NCBI RefSeq assembly: GCF_029227915.1
Contig: NC_079886.1
Coordinates: 3,720,001-3,784,000 of the forward strand
Direction: 5' to 3'
Source: Hydractinia symbiolongicarpus
Taxonomy: Eukaryota; Cnidaria; Hydrozoa; Anthoathecata; Hydractiniidae
DNA length: 64,000 bases
Shown here: positions 23,655-38,668 of the stretch, piece after piece
Position numbering within the stretch: the first letter of the stretch is position 1
Layout of the letters: every line of letters begins with the position of its first letter
Position numbers and translations under genes: made by a program
The notes under the pieces: generated by a model
Databases searched by the model: none
The model's input: the letters and a program-made list of their open reading frames with translations, nothing else
Told to the model about the DNA's origin: nothing

Positions 23655-26600
23655 CTTTTTGGACTGTAACCTAACAAATGTGATGAATGAGACAATTGGA
23701 CTCCATGAAATAACATTCTCCTTGAATTGGCATGATTGCCGGTACTCAGCGATTACACTGGGCGCTGTGGCAGCGCTTCATTTAAAAGTGTAGATATATT
23801 AGTCATTTTTTACTGTGGGACCAATCCTAGCCGTTATCGCACGCTGAAGAAGTTGAGACAGTTTCAAAAACTACATTTCATTGACTTTCTAACGGTATCA
23901 CTCCGTTTCTGTTACAACGGTTGCGTGACATATTTGTACCAACATGTGTTTAGCGATATTTTTCTGATATTACTGTGTTGTATCGCTTTTAACAGTGAAA
24001 CGATTGACTGTGGGACTTAATTGAACTGATTGTGGACTTTAACTCTATAAGTGTGATAATTGAGAAAATTGAACTCCAAGAAATAACAGTCTTCTGAATT
24101 TGACATGATTGCTAGAACTCAGCGATTACACTGGGCTCTGTGGTAGCGCTTCATTTAAAAATGCAGATGAATAAGTCATTTTTTACTGTAGGACCAATCC
24201 TAGCTGTTATCGCACGCTGAAGAAATAGAGACAGTTTCAAAAACTACATTTCATTGCTTTTCTAACGGTATCAGTCCGTTTCAGTTACAACGGTGGCGTC
24301 ACATATTCGTACCAACATATATTTATCGATATTTTTCTGATATTACTAGGTTGCCTCGCCTTAAACAGTGAAACGATTGACTGTTGGACTTAATTGAACT
24401 GATTTTGGACTGTGAGCTTACAAATGTGATGAATAAGACAATTGGACTCCATGAAATAACATTCTTCTTAAATTAGCATGATTGACGGAACTCAGCGATT
24501 ACACTGTGCGCTGTGGTAGCGCTTCATTTAAAAATGTAGATATGTAAGTCATTTTTTACTGTGGGACCAATCCTAGCCGTTATCGCACGCTGAAGAAATT
24601 GAGACAGTTTCAAAAACTACATTTCATTGACTTTCTAACGGTATCAGTCCGTTTCTGTTACAACGGTTGCGTGACATATTCGTACCAACATGGTATTTAG
24701 CGATATTTTTCTGATATTACTAGGTTGCATCGCTTTTAACAGTGAAACGATTGACTGTAGGACTTACTTGAACTGATTTTGGACTTTAAATTTATAAATG
24801 TGATAATTGAAACTATTGGACTCCATGAAATAACATTCTTCTTAAATTAGCATGATTGACGGAACTCAGCGATTACACTGGGCGCTGTGGTAGCGCTTCA
24901 TTTAAAAATGTAGATATGTAAGTCATTTTTTACTGTGGGACCAATCCTAGCCGTTATCGCACGCTGAAGAAATTGAGACATTTTCAAAAACTACATTTCA
25001 TTGACTTTCTAACGGTATCAGTCCATTTTAGTTAGAACGCTTGGGAGACATTTTCGTACCAACATGTACTTAGCGATATTTTTCTGATATTACTATGTTG
25101 CATCGCTTTTAACACTGAAACAATTGACTGTGGGACTTACATGAAATCATTTTGGACTGTGACCTAACAAATGTGATGAATGAGACAATTGGACTCCATG
25201 AAATAACATTCTCCTTAAATTGGCATGATTGCCGGTACTCAGCGATTACACTGGGCGCTGTGGCAGCGCTTCATTTAAAAGTGTAGATATATTAGTCACT
25301 TTTTACTGTGGGACCAATCCTAGCCGTTATCGCACCCTGAAGAAATTGAGACAGTTTCAAAAACTACATTTCATTGACTTTCTAACGGTATCAGTCCGTT
25401 TCTGTTACAACGGTTGCGTGACATATTCGTACCAACATGTGTTTAGCGATATTTTTCTGATATTACTAGGTTGTATCGCTTTTAACAGTGAAACGATTGA
25501 CTGTGGGTCTTCATTGAACTGATTTTGGACTTTAACTTTATAAGTGTGATAATTGAGAAAATTGAACTCCACAAAATAACAATGTTCTGAATTTGACATG
25601 ATTGCTAGAACTCAGCGGTTTCACTGGGCGCTGTGGTAGCGCTTCATTTAAAAATGCAGATAATTAAGTCATTTCTTACTGTAGGTACAATCCTAGCTGT
25701 TATCGCACGCAGAAGAAAGAGGGACAGTTTCAAAAACTACATTTCATTGACTTTCTAACGGTATCAGTCCGTTTCAGTTACAACAGTTGCGTCACATATT
25801 CGTACCAACATGTATTTAGCGACATTTTTCTGATATTACTAGGTTGTATCGCTTTTAACAGTGAAACGATTGACTGTGGGAATTAATTGAACTGATTTTG
25901 GACTTTAATTTTATAAGTGTGATAATTGAGACAATTGGACTCCAAGAAATAACAATTTTCTGAATTTGACATGATTGCTAGAACTCAGCGATTACACTGG
26001 GCGCTGTGGTGGCGCTTTATTTAAAAATACAGATAAATAAGTCATTTTTTACTGTAGGTCCAATCCTAGATGTTATCGCACGCAGAAGAAATAGAGACAG
26101 TTTCAAAAACTACAGTTCATTGACTTTCTAACGGTATCAGTCCGTTTCAGTTACAACAGTTGCGTCACATATTCGTACCAACATGTATTTAGCGATATTT
26201 TTCTGATATTACTAGGTTGTATCGCTTTTAACAGTAAAACGATGGACTGTGGGACTTAATTGAACTGATTTTGGACTTTAACTTTATAAGTGTGATAATT
26301 GAGTCACTTGGATTCCAAGAAATAACAATGTTCTGAATTTGACATGATTGCTTGAACTCAGCGATTACACTGGGCGCTGTGGTGGCGCTTTATTTAAAAA
26401 TACAGATAAATAAGTCATTTTTTACTGTAGGACCAATCCTAGCTGTTATCGCACGCTGAAGAAATAGAGACTGTTTCAAAAACTACATTTCATTGACTTT
26501 CTAACGGTATCAGTCCGTTTCAGTTACAACGGTTGCATCACATATTCGTACCAACATATATTTATCGATATTTTTCTGATATTACTAGGTTGCCTCGCCT

Positions 26601-29460
26601 TAAACAGTGAAACGATTGACTGTGGGACTTAATTGAACTGATTTTGGACTGTGAGCTTACAAATGTGATGAATGAGACAATTGGACTCCATGAAATAACA
26701 TTCTTCTTAAATTGGCATGATTGCGGGAACTCAGCGATTAAACTGGGCGCTGTGGTAGCGCTTTATTTAAAAATGTAAATAAATAACTCATTTTTTACTG
26801 TAGGACCAATCCTAGCCGTTATCGCACGCTGAAGAAATTAAGACAGTTTCAAAAACTACATTTCATTGACGTTCTAACGGTATCAGTCCGTTTCAGTTAC
26901 AACAGTTGCGTCAAATATTCGTACCAACATGGTATTTAGCGATATTTTTCTGATATTACTAGGTTGCCTCGCCTTAAACAGTGAAACGATTGACTGTGGG
27001 ACTTAATTGAACTGATTTTGGACTGTGAGCTTACAAATGTGATGAATGAGACAATTGGACTCCATGAAATAACATTCTTCTTAAATTGGCATGATTGCGG
27101 AAACTCAGCGATTAAACTGGGCGCTGTGGTAGCGCTTTATTTAAAAATGTAAATAAATAACTCATTTTTTACTGTTGGACCAATCCTAGCTGTTATCGCA
27201 CGCTGAAGAAATAGAGACAGTTTCAAAAGCTACATTTCATAAACTTTCTAACAGTATCAGTCCGTTTAAGTTACAACGGTTGCGTCACATATTCTTACCA
27301 ACATGTATTTAGCGATATTTTTCTAATATTACTAGGTTGTATCGCTTTTAACAGTGAAACGATTGACTGTGGGAATTAATTGAACTGATTTTGGACTTTA
27401 ACTTTATAAGTGTGATAATTGAGACAATTGGACTCCAAGGAATAACAATGTTCTGAATTTGACATGATTGCTAGAGCTCAGCGATTACACTGGGCGCTGT
27501 GGTAGCGCTTCATTTAAACATGCAGATAAATAAGTCATTTTTTACTGTAGGACCAATCCTAGCTGTTATCGCACGCAGAAGAAAGAGGGACAGTTTCAAA
27601 AACTACATTTCATTGACTTTCTAACGGTATCAGTCCGTTTCAGTTACAACAGTTGCGTCACATATTCGTACCAACATGTATTTAGCGATATTTTTCTGAT
27701 ATTACTAGGTTGTATCGCTTTTAACAGTGAAACGATTGACTGTGGGAATTAATTGAACTGATTTTGGACTTTAATTTTATAAGTGTGATAATTGAGACAA
27801 TTGGACTCCAAGAAATAACAATGTTCTGAATTTGACATGATTGCTAGAGCTCAGCGATTAAACTGGGCGCTGTGGTAGCGCTTCATTTCAAAATGCAGAT
27901 AAATAAGTCATTTTTTACTGTGGGACCAATCCTAGCTGTTATCGCACGCTGAAGAAATAGAGACAGTTTCAAAAACTACATTTCATTGACTTTCTAACGG
28001 TATCAGTCCGTTTCAGTTACAACGGTTGCGTCACATATTCGTACCAACATATATTTATCGATATTTTTCTAATATTACTAGGTTGCCTCGCCTTAAACAG
28101 TGAAACGATTGACTGTGGGACTTAATTGAACTGATTTTGGACTGTGAGCTTACAAATGTGATGAATGAGACAATTGGACTCCATGAAATAACATTCTTCT
28201 TAAATTAGCATGATTGCAGGAACTCAGCGATTAAACTGGGCGCTGTGGTAGCGCTTCATTTAAAAATGTAGATAAATAACTCATTTTTTACTGTAGGACC
28301 AATCCTAGCCGTTATCGCACGCTGAAGAAATAGAAACAGTTTCAAAAACTACATTTCATTGACTTTGTAACGGTTTCAGTCCGTTTCAGTTACAATGGTT
28401 GCGTCACATATTCGTACCAACATGTATTTAGCGATATTTTTCTGATATTACTAGGTTGCAACGTTTTTAATACCGAAACGATTGACTGTGGGAATTACTT
28501 GAACTGATTCTGGACTTTAACTTTTTAAATGTGATAATTGAAACAATTGGACTCCATGCAATAACATTCTTCTTAAATTTGCATGATTGACGGAACTCAG
28601 CTATTACACTGGGCGCTGTGGTAGCGCTTCAATTTAAAATGTAGATATGTAAGTCATTTTTTTGTGTGGGGACAATCCTAGCCGTTATCGCACGCTGAAG
28701 AAATTGAGACAGTTTCAAAAACTACATTTGATTGACTTTCTAACGGTATCAGTCCTTTTCTGTTACAACGGTTGCGTCACATATTCGTACCAACATGTGT
28801 TTAACGATATTTTTCTGATATTACTAGGTTGTATTGCTTTTAACAGTGAAACGATTGACTGCAGGACTTACTTGAACTGATTTTGGACTTTAACTTTATA
28901 AGTGTGATAATTAAGAAAATTGAAGTCGAAGAAATAACAATGTTCTGAATTTGACATGATTGCTAGAACTCAGCGATTACACTGGGCGCTGTGGTAGCGC
29001 TTCATTTAAAAATGCAGATAAATAAGTCATTTTTTACTGTAGGACCAATCCTAGCTTTTATCGCACGCAGAAGAAATAGAGACAGTTTCAAAAACTACAT
29101 TTCATTGACTTTCTAACGGTATCAGTCCGTTTCAGTTACAACGGTTGAGTCACATATTCGTACCAACATGTATTTAGCGATATTTTTCTGTTATTACTAG
29201 GTTGTATCGCTTTTAACACTGAAACGATTGACTGTGGGAATTACTTGAACTGATTCTGGACTTTAACTTTATAAATATGATAATTGGGACAATTGGAGTC
29301 CATGCATTAACATTCTTCTTAAATTGGCATGATTGACGGAACTGAGCGATTACACTGGGCGCTGTGGTAGCGCTTCATTTCAAAATGTAGATATATAAGT
29401 CATTTTTTACTGTGGGACCATTCCCAGCCGTTATCGCACGCTGAAGAAATATAGACTGTT
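23655..29460 (+). repeat. Mixed units with distant echoes of upstream blocks
   Basis: About 15.5 units of many subtypes. Units at 24.5-24.9 kb return to the early type with AACATGGTATTTAGCG. The divergent unit near 25.03-25.2 kb (TTAGTTAGAACGCTTGGG) corresponds to the one near 15.7 kb, 25 units upstream. The stretch 25.97-26.67 kb echoes 20.75-21.45 kb at about 5221 bp. Two adjacent units near 26.59 and 26.96 kb share TGTAAATAAATAACTC and look like a single-unit duplication. No gene or insertion is seen. Confidence 0.8.
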
Positions 29461-32353
29461 TCAAAAACTACATTTCGTTGACTTTCTATCGGTATCAGTC
29501 CGTTTTTGTTACTACAGTTGCGTCACATATTCGTACCAACATGTATTTAGCGATGTTTTTCTGATAATACTAGGTTGTATCGCTTTTAACACTGAAACGA
29601 TTGACTGTGGGAATTACTTGAACTGACTCTGGACTTTAACTTTATAAATATGATAATTGGGACAATTGGAGTCCATGCATTAACATTCTTCTTAAATTGG
29701 CATGATTGACGGAACTCAGCTATTACACTGGGCGCTGTGGTAGCGCTTCATTTAAAAATGTAGATATGTAAGTCATTTTTTTGTGTGGGGACAATCCTAG
29801 CCGTTATCGCACGTTGAAGAAATTGTGACAGTTTCAAAAACTACATTCCATTGACTTTCTAACGGTATCAGTCCGTTTCAGTTACAACGGTTGCGTCACA
29901 TATTCGTACCAACATATATTTATCGATATTTTTCTGATATTACTAGGTTGCCTCGCCTTAAACAGTGAAACGATTGACTGTGGGACTTAATTGAACTGAT
30001 TTTAGACTGTGAGCTTACAAATGTGATAAATGACACAATTGGACTCCATGAAATAACATTCTTCTTAAATTGGCATGATTGCCGGACCTCAGCGATTAAA
30101 CTGGGCGCTGTGGTAGCGTTTTATTTAAAAATGTAGATAAATAACTCATTTTTTACTGTAGGACCAATCCTAGCCGTTATCGCACGCTGAAGAAATTGAG
30201 ACAGCTTCAAAAACTACATTTCATTGACTTTCTAACAGTATCAGTCCGTTTCAGTTACAACAGTTGCGTCAAATACTCGTACCAACATGGTATTTAGCGA
30301 TATTTTTCAGATACTACTAGGTTGCATCGCTTTTAACAGTGAAACGATTGACTGTAGGCCTTACTTGAACTGATTTTGGACTTTAACTTTATAAATGTGA
30401 TAATTGAAACAATTGGACTCCATGAAATAACTTTCTTCTTAAATTAGCATGATTGACGGAACTCAGCGATTAAACTGGGCACTGTGGTAGCGCTTCATTT
30501 AAAAATGTAGATATATAAGTCATTTTTTACTGTGGGACCAATCCTAGCCGTTATCGCACGCTAAAGAAATTGAGACAGTTTCAAAAACTACATTTCGTTG
30601 ACTTTCTATCGGTATCAGTCCGTTTCTGTTACTACAGTTGCGTCACATGTTCGTACCAACATGTATTTAGCGATGTTTTTCTGATAATACTAGGTTGTAT
30701 CGCTTTTAACACTGAAACGATTGACTGTGGGAATTACTTGAACTGACTCTGGACTTTAACTTTATAAATATGATAATTGGGACAATTAGAGTCCATGCAT
30801 TAACATTCTTCTTAAATTGGCATGATTGACGGAACTCAGCTATTACACTGGGCGCTGTGGTAGCGCTTCATTTAAAAATGTAGATATGTAAGTCATTTTT
30901 TTGTGTGGGGACAATCCTAGCCGTTATCGCACGTTGAAGAAATTGTGACAGTTTCAAAAACTACATTCCATTGACTTTCTAACGGTATCAGTCCGTTTCA
31001 GTTACAACGGTTGCGTCACATATTCGTACCAACATATATTTATCGATATTTTTCTGATATTACTAGGTTGCCTCGCCTTAAACAGTGAAACGATTGACTG
31101 TGGGACTTAATTGAACTGATTTTAGACTGTGAGCTTACAAATGTGATAAATGACACAATTGGACTCCATGAAATAACATTCTTCTTAAATTGGCATGATT
31201 GCCGGACCTCAGCGATTAAACTGGGCGCTGTGGTAGCGTTTTATTTAAAAATGTAGATAAATAACTCATTTTTTACTGTAGGACCAATCCTAGCCGTTAT
31301 CGCACGCTGAAGAAATTGAGACAGCTTCAAAAACTACATTTCATTGACTTTCTAACAGTATCAGTCCGTTTCAGTTACAACAGTTGCGTCAAATACTCGT
31401 ACCAACATGGTATTTAGCGATATTTTTCAGATACTGCTAGGTTGCATCGCTTTTAACAGTGAAACGATTGACTGTAGGCCTTACTTGAACTGATTTTGGA
31501 CTTTAACTTTATAAATGTGATAATTGAAACAATTGGACTCCATGAAATAATATTCTTCTTGAATTAGCATGATTGACGGAACTCAGCGATTAAACTGGGC
31601 ACTGTGGTAGCGCTTCATTTAAAAATGTAGATATATAAGTCATTTTTTACTGTGGGACTAATCCTAGCCGTTATCGCACGCTAAAGAAATTGAGACAGTT
31701 TCAAAAACTACATTTCGTTGACTTTCTATCGGTATCAGTCCGTTTCTGTTACTACAGTTGCGTCACATATTCGTACCAACATGTATTTAGCGATGTTTTT
31801 CTGATAATACTAGGTTGTATCGCTTTTAACACTGAAACGATTGACTGTGGGAATTACTTGAACTGACTCTGGACTTTAACTTTATAAATATGATAATTGG
31901 GACAATTGGAATCCATGCATTAACATTCTTCTTAAATTGGCATGATTGACGGAACTCAGCTATTACACTGGGCGCTGTGGTAGCGCTTCATTTAAAAATG
32001 TAGATATGTAAGTCATTTTTTTGTGTGGGGACAATCCTAGCCGTTATCGCACGTTGAAGAAATTGTGACAGTTTCAAAAACTACATTCCATTGACTTTCT
32101 AACGGTATCAGTCCGTTTCAGTTACAACGGTTGCGTCACATATTCGTACCAACATATATTTATCGATATTTTTCTGATATTACTAGGTTGCCTCGCCTTA
32201 AACAGTAAAACGATTGACTGTGGGACTTAATTGAACTGATTTTAGACTGTGAGCTTACAAATGTGATAAATGACACAATTGGACTCCATGAAATAACATT
32301 CTTCTTAAATTGGCATGATTGCCGGACCTCAGCGATTAAACTGGGCGCTGTGG
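29461..32353 (+). repeat. 1120-bp trimeric higher-order repeat, 2.6 copies
   Basis: AACTGACTCTGG occurs at 29621, 30741 and 31861, exactly 1120 bp apart. Each trimer contains a TTCTATCGG/TACTACAG unit, a TTTTTTTGTGTGGGGACAATCC unit (in pieces) joined to the CATATATTTATCGAT / GGTTGCCTCGCC segment, and an AACATGG unit with TTTTCAGATACT. Only scattered differences occur between copies (CTACTAGG versus CTGCTAGG; GAGTCC versus AATCC). The block ends where TGGCAGCGC replaces TGGTAGCG near 32353. Confidence 0.9.
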
Positions 32354-33399
32354 CAGCGCTTCATTTAAAAGTGTAGATATATTAGTCATTTTTTACTTTG
32401 GGACCAATCCTAGCCGTTATCGCACGCTGAAGAAATTGAGACAGTTTCAAAAACTACATTTCATTGACTTTCTAACGGTATCAGTCCGTTTCTGTTACAA
32501 CGGTTGCGTGACATATTCGTACCAACATGTGTTTAGCGATATTTTTCTGATATTACTAGGTTCTATCGCTTTTAACAGTGAAACGATTGACTGTGGGACT
32601 TAATTGAACTGATTTTGGACTTTAACTTTATAAGTGTGATAATTGAGAAAATTCAACTCCAAGAAATAACAATGTTCTGAATTTGACATGATTGCTAGAA
32701 CTCAGCGATTACACTGGGCGCTGTGGTAGCGCTTCATTTAAAAATGCAGATAAATAAGTCATTTTTTACTGTAGGTCCAATCCTAGCTGTTATCGCACGC
32801 AGAAGAAATAGAGACAGTTTCAAAAACTACATTTCATTGACTTTCTAACGGTATCAGTCCGTTTCAGTTACAACAGTTGCGTTACATATTCGTACCAACA
32901 TGTATTTAGCGATATTTTTCTGATATTACTAGGTTGTATCGCTTTTAACAGTGAAACGATTGACTGTGGGAATTAATGGAACTGATTTTGGACTTTAACT
33001 TTATAAATGTGATAATTGAAACAATTGGACTCCATGAAATAACATTCTTCTTAAATTAGCATGATTGACGGAACTCAGCGATTACACTGGGCGCTGTGGT
33101 AGCGCTTCATTTAAAAATGTAGATAAGTAAGTCATTTTTTACTGTGGGACCAATGCTAGCCGTTATCGCACGCTGAAGAAATTGAGACAGTTTCAAAAAC
33201 TACATTTCATTGACTTTCTAACGGTATCAGTCCGTTTCTGTTACAACGGTTGCGTGACATATTCGTACCAACATGTGTTTAGCGATATTTTTCTGATATT
33301 ACTAGGTTCTATCGCTTTTAACAGTGAAACGATTGACTGTGGGACTTAATTGAACTGATTTTGGACTTTAACTTTATAAGTGTGATAATTGAGACAACT
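32354..33399 (+). repeat. Transition units
   Basis: About three units linking the trimers to the large duplicated block. They carry GGTTCTATCGC and AAAATTCAACTCC variants, and the unit with GGGACCAATGCTAGCC near 33147 has a near copy two units later near 33893. Only satellite sequence is present. Confidence 0.75.
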
Positions 33400-36300
33400 G
33401 GACTCCAAGAAATAACAATGTTCTGAATTTGACATGATTGCTAGAGCTCAGCGATTACACTGGGCGCTGTGGTCGCGCTTCATATAAAAATGCAGATAAA
33501 TAAGTCATTTTTTACTGTAGGACCAATCCTAGCTGTTATCGCACGCTGAAGAAATAGAGACAGTTTCAAAAACTACATTTCATTGACTTTCTAACGGTAT
33601 CAGTCCGTTTTAGTTACAACAGTTGCGTCAAATATTCGTACCAACATGGTATTTAGCGATATTTTTCTGATATTACTAGGTTGCATCGCTTTTAACAGTG
33701 AAACGATTGACTGCAGGACTTACTTGAACTGATTTTGGACTTTAACTTTATAAATGTGATAATTGAAACAATTGGACTCCACGAAATAACATTCTTCTTA
33801 AATTAGCATGATTGACGGAACTCAGCGATTACACTGGGTGCTGTGGTAGCGCTTCATTTAAAAATGTAGATAAGTAAGTCATTTTTTACTGTTGGACCAA
33901 TGCTAGCCGTTATCGCACGCTGAAGAAATTGAGACAGTTTCAAAAACTACATTTCATTGACTTTCTAACGGTATCAGTCCGTTTCTGTTACAACGGTTGC
34001 GTGACATATTCGTACCAACATGTGTTTAGCGATATTTTTCTGATATTACTAGGTTCTATCGCTTTTAACAGTGAAACGATTGACTGTGGGACTTAATTGA
34101 ACTTATTTTGGACTTTAACTTTATAAGTGTGATAATTGAGAAAATCCAACTCCAAAAAATAACAATGTTCTGAATTTGACATGATTGCTAGAACTCAGCG
34201 ATTAAACTGGGCGCTGTGGTAGCGCTTCATTTAAAAATGCAGATAAATAAGTCATTTTTTACTGTGGGACCAATCCTAGCCGTTATCGCACGCTGAAGAA
34301 ATTGAGACAGTTTCAGAAACTACATTTCATTGACTTTCTAACGGTATCAGTCCGTTTCTGTTACAACGGTTGCGTGACATATTCGTACCAACATGTGTTT
34401 AGCGATATTTTTCTGATATTACTAGGTTGTATCGCTTTTACCAGTGAAACGATTGACTGTGGGAATTAATTGAACTGATTTTTGACTTTAACTTTATAAG
34501 TGAGATAATTGAGACAATTTGACTCCAAGAAATAACAATGTTCTGAATTTGACATGATGGCTAGAGCTCAGCGATTACACTGGGCGCTGTGGTAGCGCTT
34601 CAGTTAAAAATGCAGATAAATAAGTCATTTTTTACTGTAGGACCAATCCTAGCTGTTATCGCACGCTGAAGAAATAGAGACAGTTTCAAAAACTACATTT
34701 CATTGACTTTCTAACGGTTCCAGTCCGTTTCAGTTACAACGGTTGCGTCACATATTCGTACCAACATATATTTATCGATATTTTTCTGATATTACTAGGT
34801 TGCCTCGCCTTAAACAGTGAAACGATTGACTGTGGGACTTAATTGAACTGATTTTGGACTGTGAGCTTACAAATGTGATGAATGAGACAATTGGACCCCA
34901 TGAAATAACATTCTTCTTAAATTGGCATGATTGCAGGAACTCAGCGATTAAACAAGGCGCTCTGGTAGCGCTGCATTTAAAAATGTAGATAAATAACTTA
35001 TTTTTTACTGTAGGACCAAACCTAGCCGTTATCGCACGCTGAAGAAATAAAAACAGTTTCAAAAACTACATTTCATTGACTTTCTAACGGTATCAGTCCG
35101 TTTCAGTTACAACGGTTGCGTCACATATTCGTACCAACATGTATTTAGCGATATTTTTCTGATATTACTAGGTTGCATCGTTTTTAACACTGAAACGATT
35201 GACTGTGGGAATTACTTGAACTGATTCTGGACTTTAACTTTATAAATATGATAATTGGGACAATTGGACTCCATGCAATAACATTCTTCTTAAATTGGCA
35301 TGATTGACGGAACTGAGCGATTACACTGGGCGCTGTGGTAGCGCTTCATTTAAAAATGTAGATATATAAGTCATTTTTTACTGTAGGACCAATCCTAGCT
35401 GTTATCGCACGCTAAAGAAATAGAGACAGTTTCAAAAACTACATTTCATTGACTTTCTAACGGTATCAGTCCGTTTCTGTTACTACGGTTGCGTCACATA
35501 TTCGTACCAACATGTATTTAGCGATGTTTTTCTGATAATACTACGTTGCATCGCTTTTAACAGTGAGACGATTGACTGCAGGACTTACTTGAACTGATTT
35601 TGGACTTTGACTTTATAAATGTGATAATTGAAACAATTGGACTCCATGCAATAACATTCTTCTTAAATTGGCATGATTGCCGGTACTCAGCGATTACACT
35701 GGGCGTTGTGGCAGCGCTTCATTTAAAAGTGTAGATATATTAGTCATTTTTTACTGTGGGACTAATTCTAGCCGTTATCGCACGCTGAAGAAATTGAGAC
35801 AGTTTCAAAAACTACATTTCATTGACTTTCTAACGGTATCAGTCCGTTTCAGTTACAACGGTTGCGTCACATATTCGTACCAACATGTACTTAGCGATGT
35901 TTTTCTGATAATCCTTGGTTGCATCGCTTTTAACAGTGAGACGATTGACTGCAGGACTTACTTGAACTGATTCTGGACTTTAACTTTATAAATATGATAA
36001 TTGGGACAATTGGACTCCATGCAATAACATTCTTCTTAAATTGTCATGATTGCCGGAACTCAGCGATTACACTGGGCGCTGTGGCAGCGCTTCATTTAAA
36101 AGTGTAGATATGTTAGTCATTTTTTACTGTGGGACCAATCCTAGCCGTTATCGCACGCTGAAGAAATTGAGACAGTTTCAGAAACTACATTTCATTGACT
36201 TTCTAACGGTATCAGTCCGTTTCTGTTACAACGGTTGCGTGACATATTCGTACCAACATGTGTTTAGCGATATTTTTCTGATATTACTAGGTTGTATCGC

Positions 36301-38668
36301 TTTTAACAGTGAAACGATTGACTGTGGGAATTATTTGAACTGATTTTGGACTTTAACTTTATAAGTGTGATAATTGAGAAAATTGAACTCCAAGAAATAA
36401 CAATGTTCTGAATTTGACATGATTGCTAGAACTCAGCGATTACACTGGGCGCTGTGGTAGCGCTTCATTTAAAAATGCAGATAAATAAGTCATTTTATAC
36501 TGTAGGACCAATCCTAGCTGTTATCGCACGCAGAAGAAATAGAGACAGTTTCAAAAACTACATTTCATTGACTTTCTAACGGTATCAGTCCGTTTCAGTT
36601 ACTACGGTTGCGTCACATATTCGTACCAACATGTATTTAGCGATGTTTTTCTGATAATACTACGTTGCATCGCTTTTAACAGTGAGACGATCGACTGAAG
36701 GACTTACTTGAACTGATTTTGGACTTTAACTTTATAAATGTGATAATTGAAACAATTGGACTCCATGCAATAACATTCTTCTTAAATTGGCATGATTGCC
36801 GGTACTCAGCGATTACACTGGGCGTTGTGGCAGCGCTTCATTTAAAAGTGTAAATATATTAGTCTTTTTTTTACTGTGGGACCAATCCTAGCCGTTATCG
36901 CACGCTGAAGAAATTGAGACAGTTTCAAAAACTACATTTCATTGACTTTCTAACGGTATCAGTCCGTTTCAGTTACAACGGTTGCGTCACATATTCGTAC
37001 CAACATGTACTTAGCGATGTTTTTCTGATAATCCTTGGTTGCATCGCTTTTAACAGTGAGACGATTGACTGCAGGACTTACTTGAACTGATTTTGGACTT
37101 TAACTTTATAAGTGTGATAATTGAGAAAATTGAACTCCAAGAAATAACAATGTTCTGAATTTGACATGATTGCTAGAACTCAGCGATTACACTGGGCGCT
37201 GTGGTAGCACTTCATTTAAAAATGCAGATAAATAAGTCATTTTATACTGTAGGACCAATCCTAGCTGTTATCGCACGCAGAAGAAATAGAGACAGTTTCA
37301 AAAACTACATTTCATTGACTTTCTAACGGTATCAGTCCGTTTCAGTTACAACGGTTGCGTCACATATTCGTACCAACATGTATTTAGCGATATTTTTCTG
37401 ATATTACTAGGTTGTATCGCCTTTAACAGTGAAACGATTGACTGTGGGAATTAATTGAACTGATTTTGGATTTTAACTTTATAAGTGTGATAATTGAGAC
37501 AATTTGACTCCAAGAAATAACAATGTTCTGAATTTGACATGATTGCTAGAGCTCAGCGATTACACTTTGCGCTGTGTTAGCGCTTCTTTTAAAAATGCAG
37601 ATAAATAAGTCATTTTTTATTGTAGGACCAATCCTAGCTGTTATCGCACGCTGAAGAAATAGAGACAGTTTCAAAATCTACAGTTCATTGACTTTCTAAC
37701 GGTATCAGTCAGTTTCAGTTACAACGGTTGCGTCACATATTCGTACAAACATGTATTTAGCGATATTTTCTGATATTACTAGGTTGTATCGCTTTTAACA
37801 GTGAAACGATTGACTGTGGGAATTAATTAAACTGATTTTGGACTTTAACTTTATAAGTGTAATAATTGAGACAATTGGACTCCAAGAAATAACAATGTTC
37901 TGAATTTGACATGATTGCTAGAACTCAGCTATTACAATGGGCGCTGTGGTAGCGCTTCATTTAAAAATGTAGATATGTAAGTTATTTTTTTGTGTGGGGA
38001 CAATCCTAGCCGTTATCGCACGTTGAAGAAATTGTGACAGTTTCAAAAACTACATTTCTTTGACTTTCTAACGGTATCAGTCCGTTTCAGTTATAAAGGT
38101 TGCGTCACATATTCGTACCAACATATATTTATCGATATTTTTCTGATATTACTAGGTTGCATCGTTTTTAACACTGAAACAATTGACTGCAGGACTTACT
38201 TGAACTGATTTTGGACTGTGAGCTTACAAATGTGATGAATGAGACAATTGGACTCCATGAAATAACATTCTTCTTAAATTGGCATGAATGCAGGAACTCA
38301 GCGATTAAACAAGGCGCTGTGGTAGCGCTGCATTTAAAAATGTAGATAAATAACTTATTTTTTACTGTAGGACCAAACCTAGCCGTTATCGCACGCTGAA
38401 GAAATAAAAACAGTTTCAAAAACTACATTTCATTGACTTTCTAACGGTATCAGTCCGTTTCAGTTACAACGGTTGCGTGACATATTCGTACCAACATGTG
38501 TTTAGCGATATTTTTCTGATATTACTAGGTTGTATCGCTTTTAACAGTGAAACGATTGACTGTGGGAATTATTTGAACTGATTTTGGACTTTAACTTTAT
38601 AAGTGTGATAATTGAGAAAATTGAACTCCAAGAAATAACAATGTTCTGAATTTGACATGATTGCTAGA
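33400..38668 (+). repeat. 5.27-kb block, copy 1 (repeated 8955 bp downstream)
   Basis: Fourteen units that recur at 42355-47622. Offsets measured at private markers: GGTCGCGC 33471 and 42426; GGTTCCAG 34716 and 43671; shared AATTCTAGCC near 35764 and 44719; shared GGACCCCATG near 34894 and 43850. All give 8955 bp, falling to 8954 after a T-run near 36865 that is one base longer in this copy. Differences are scattered single bases, such as CATGATGGC at 34554. The end is marked by GCTAGAGC here versus GCTAGAAC in the other copy. Confidence 0.85.
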
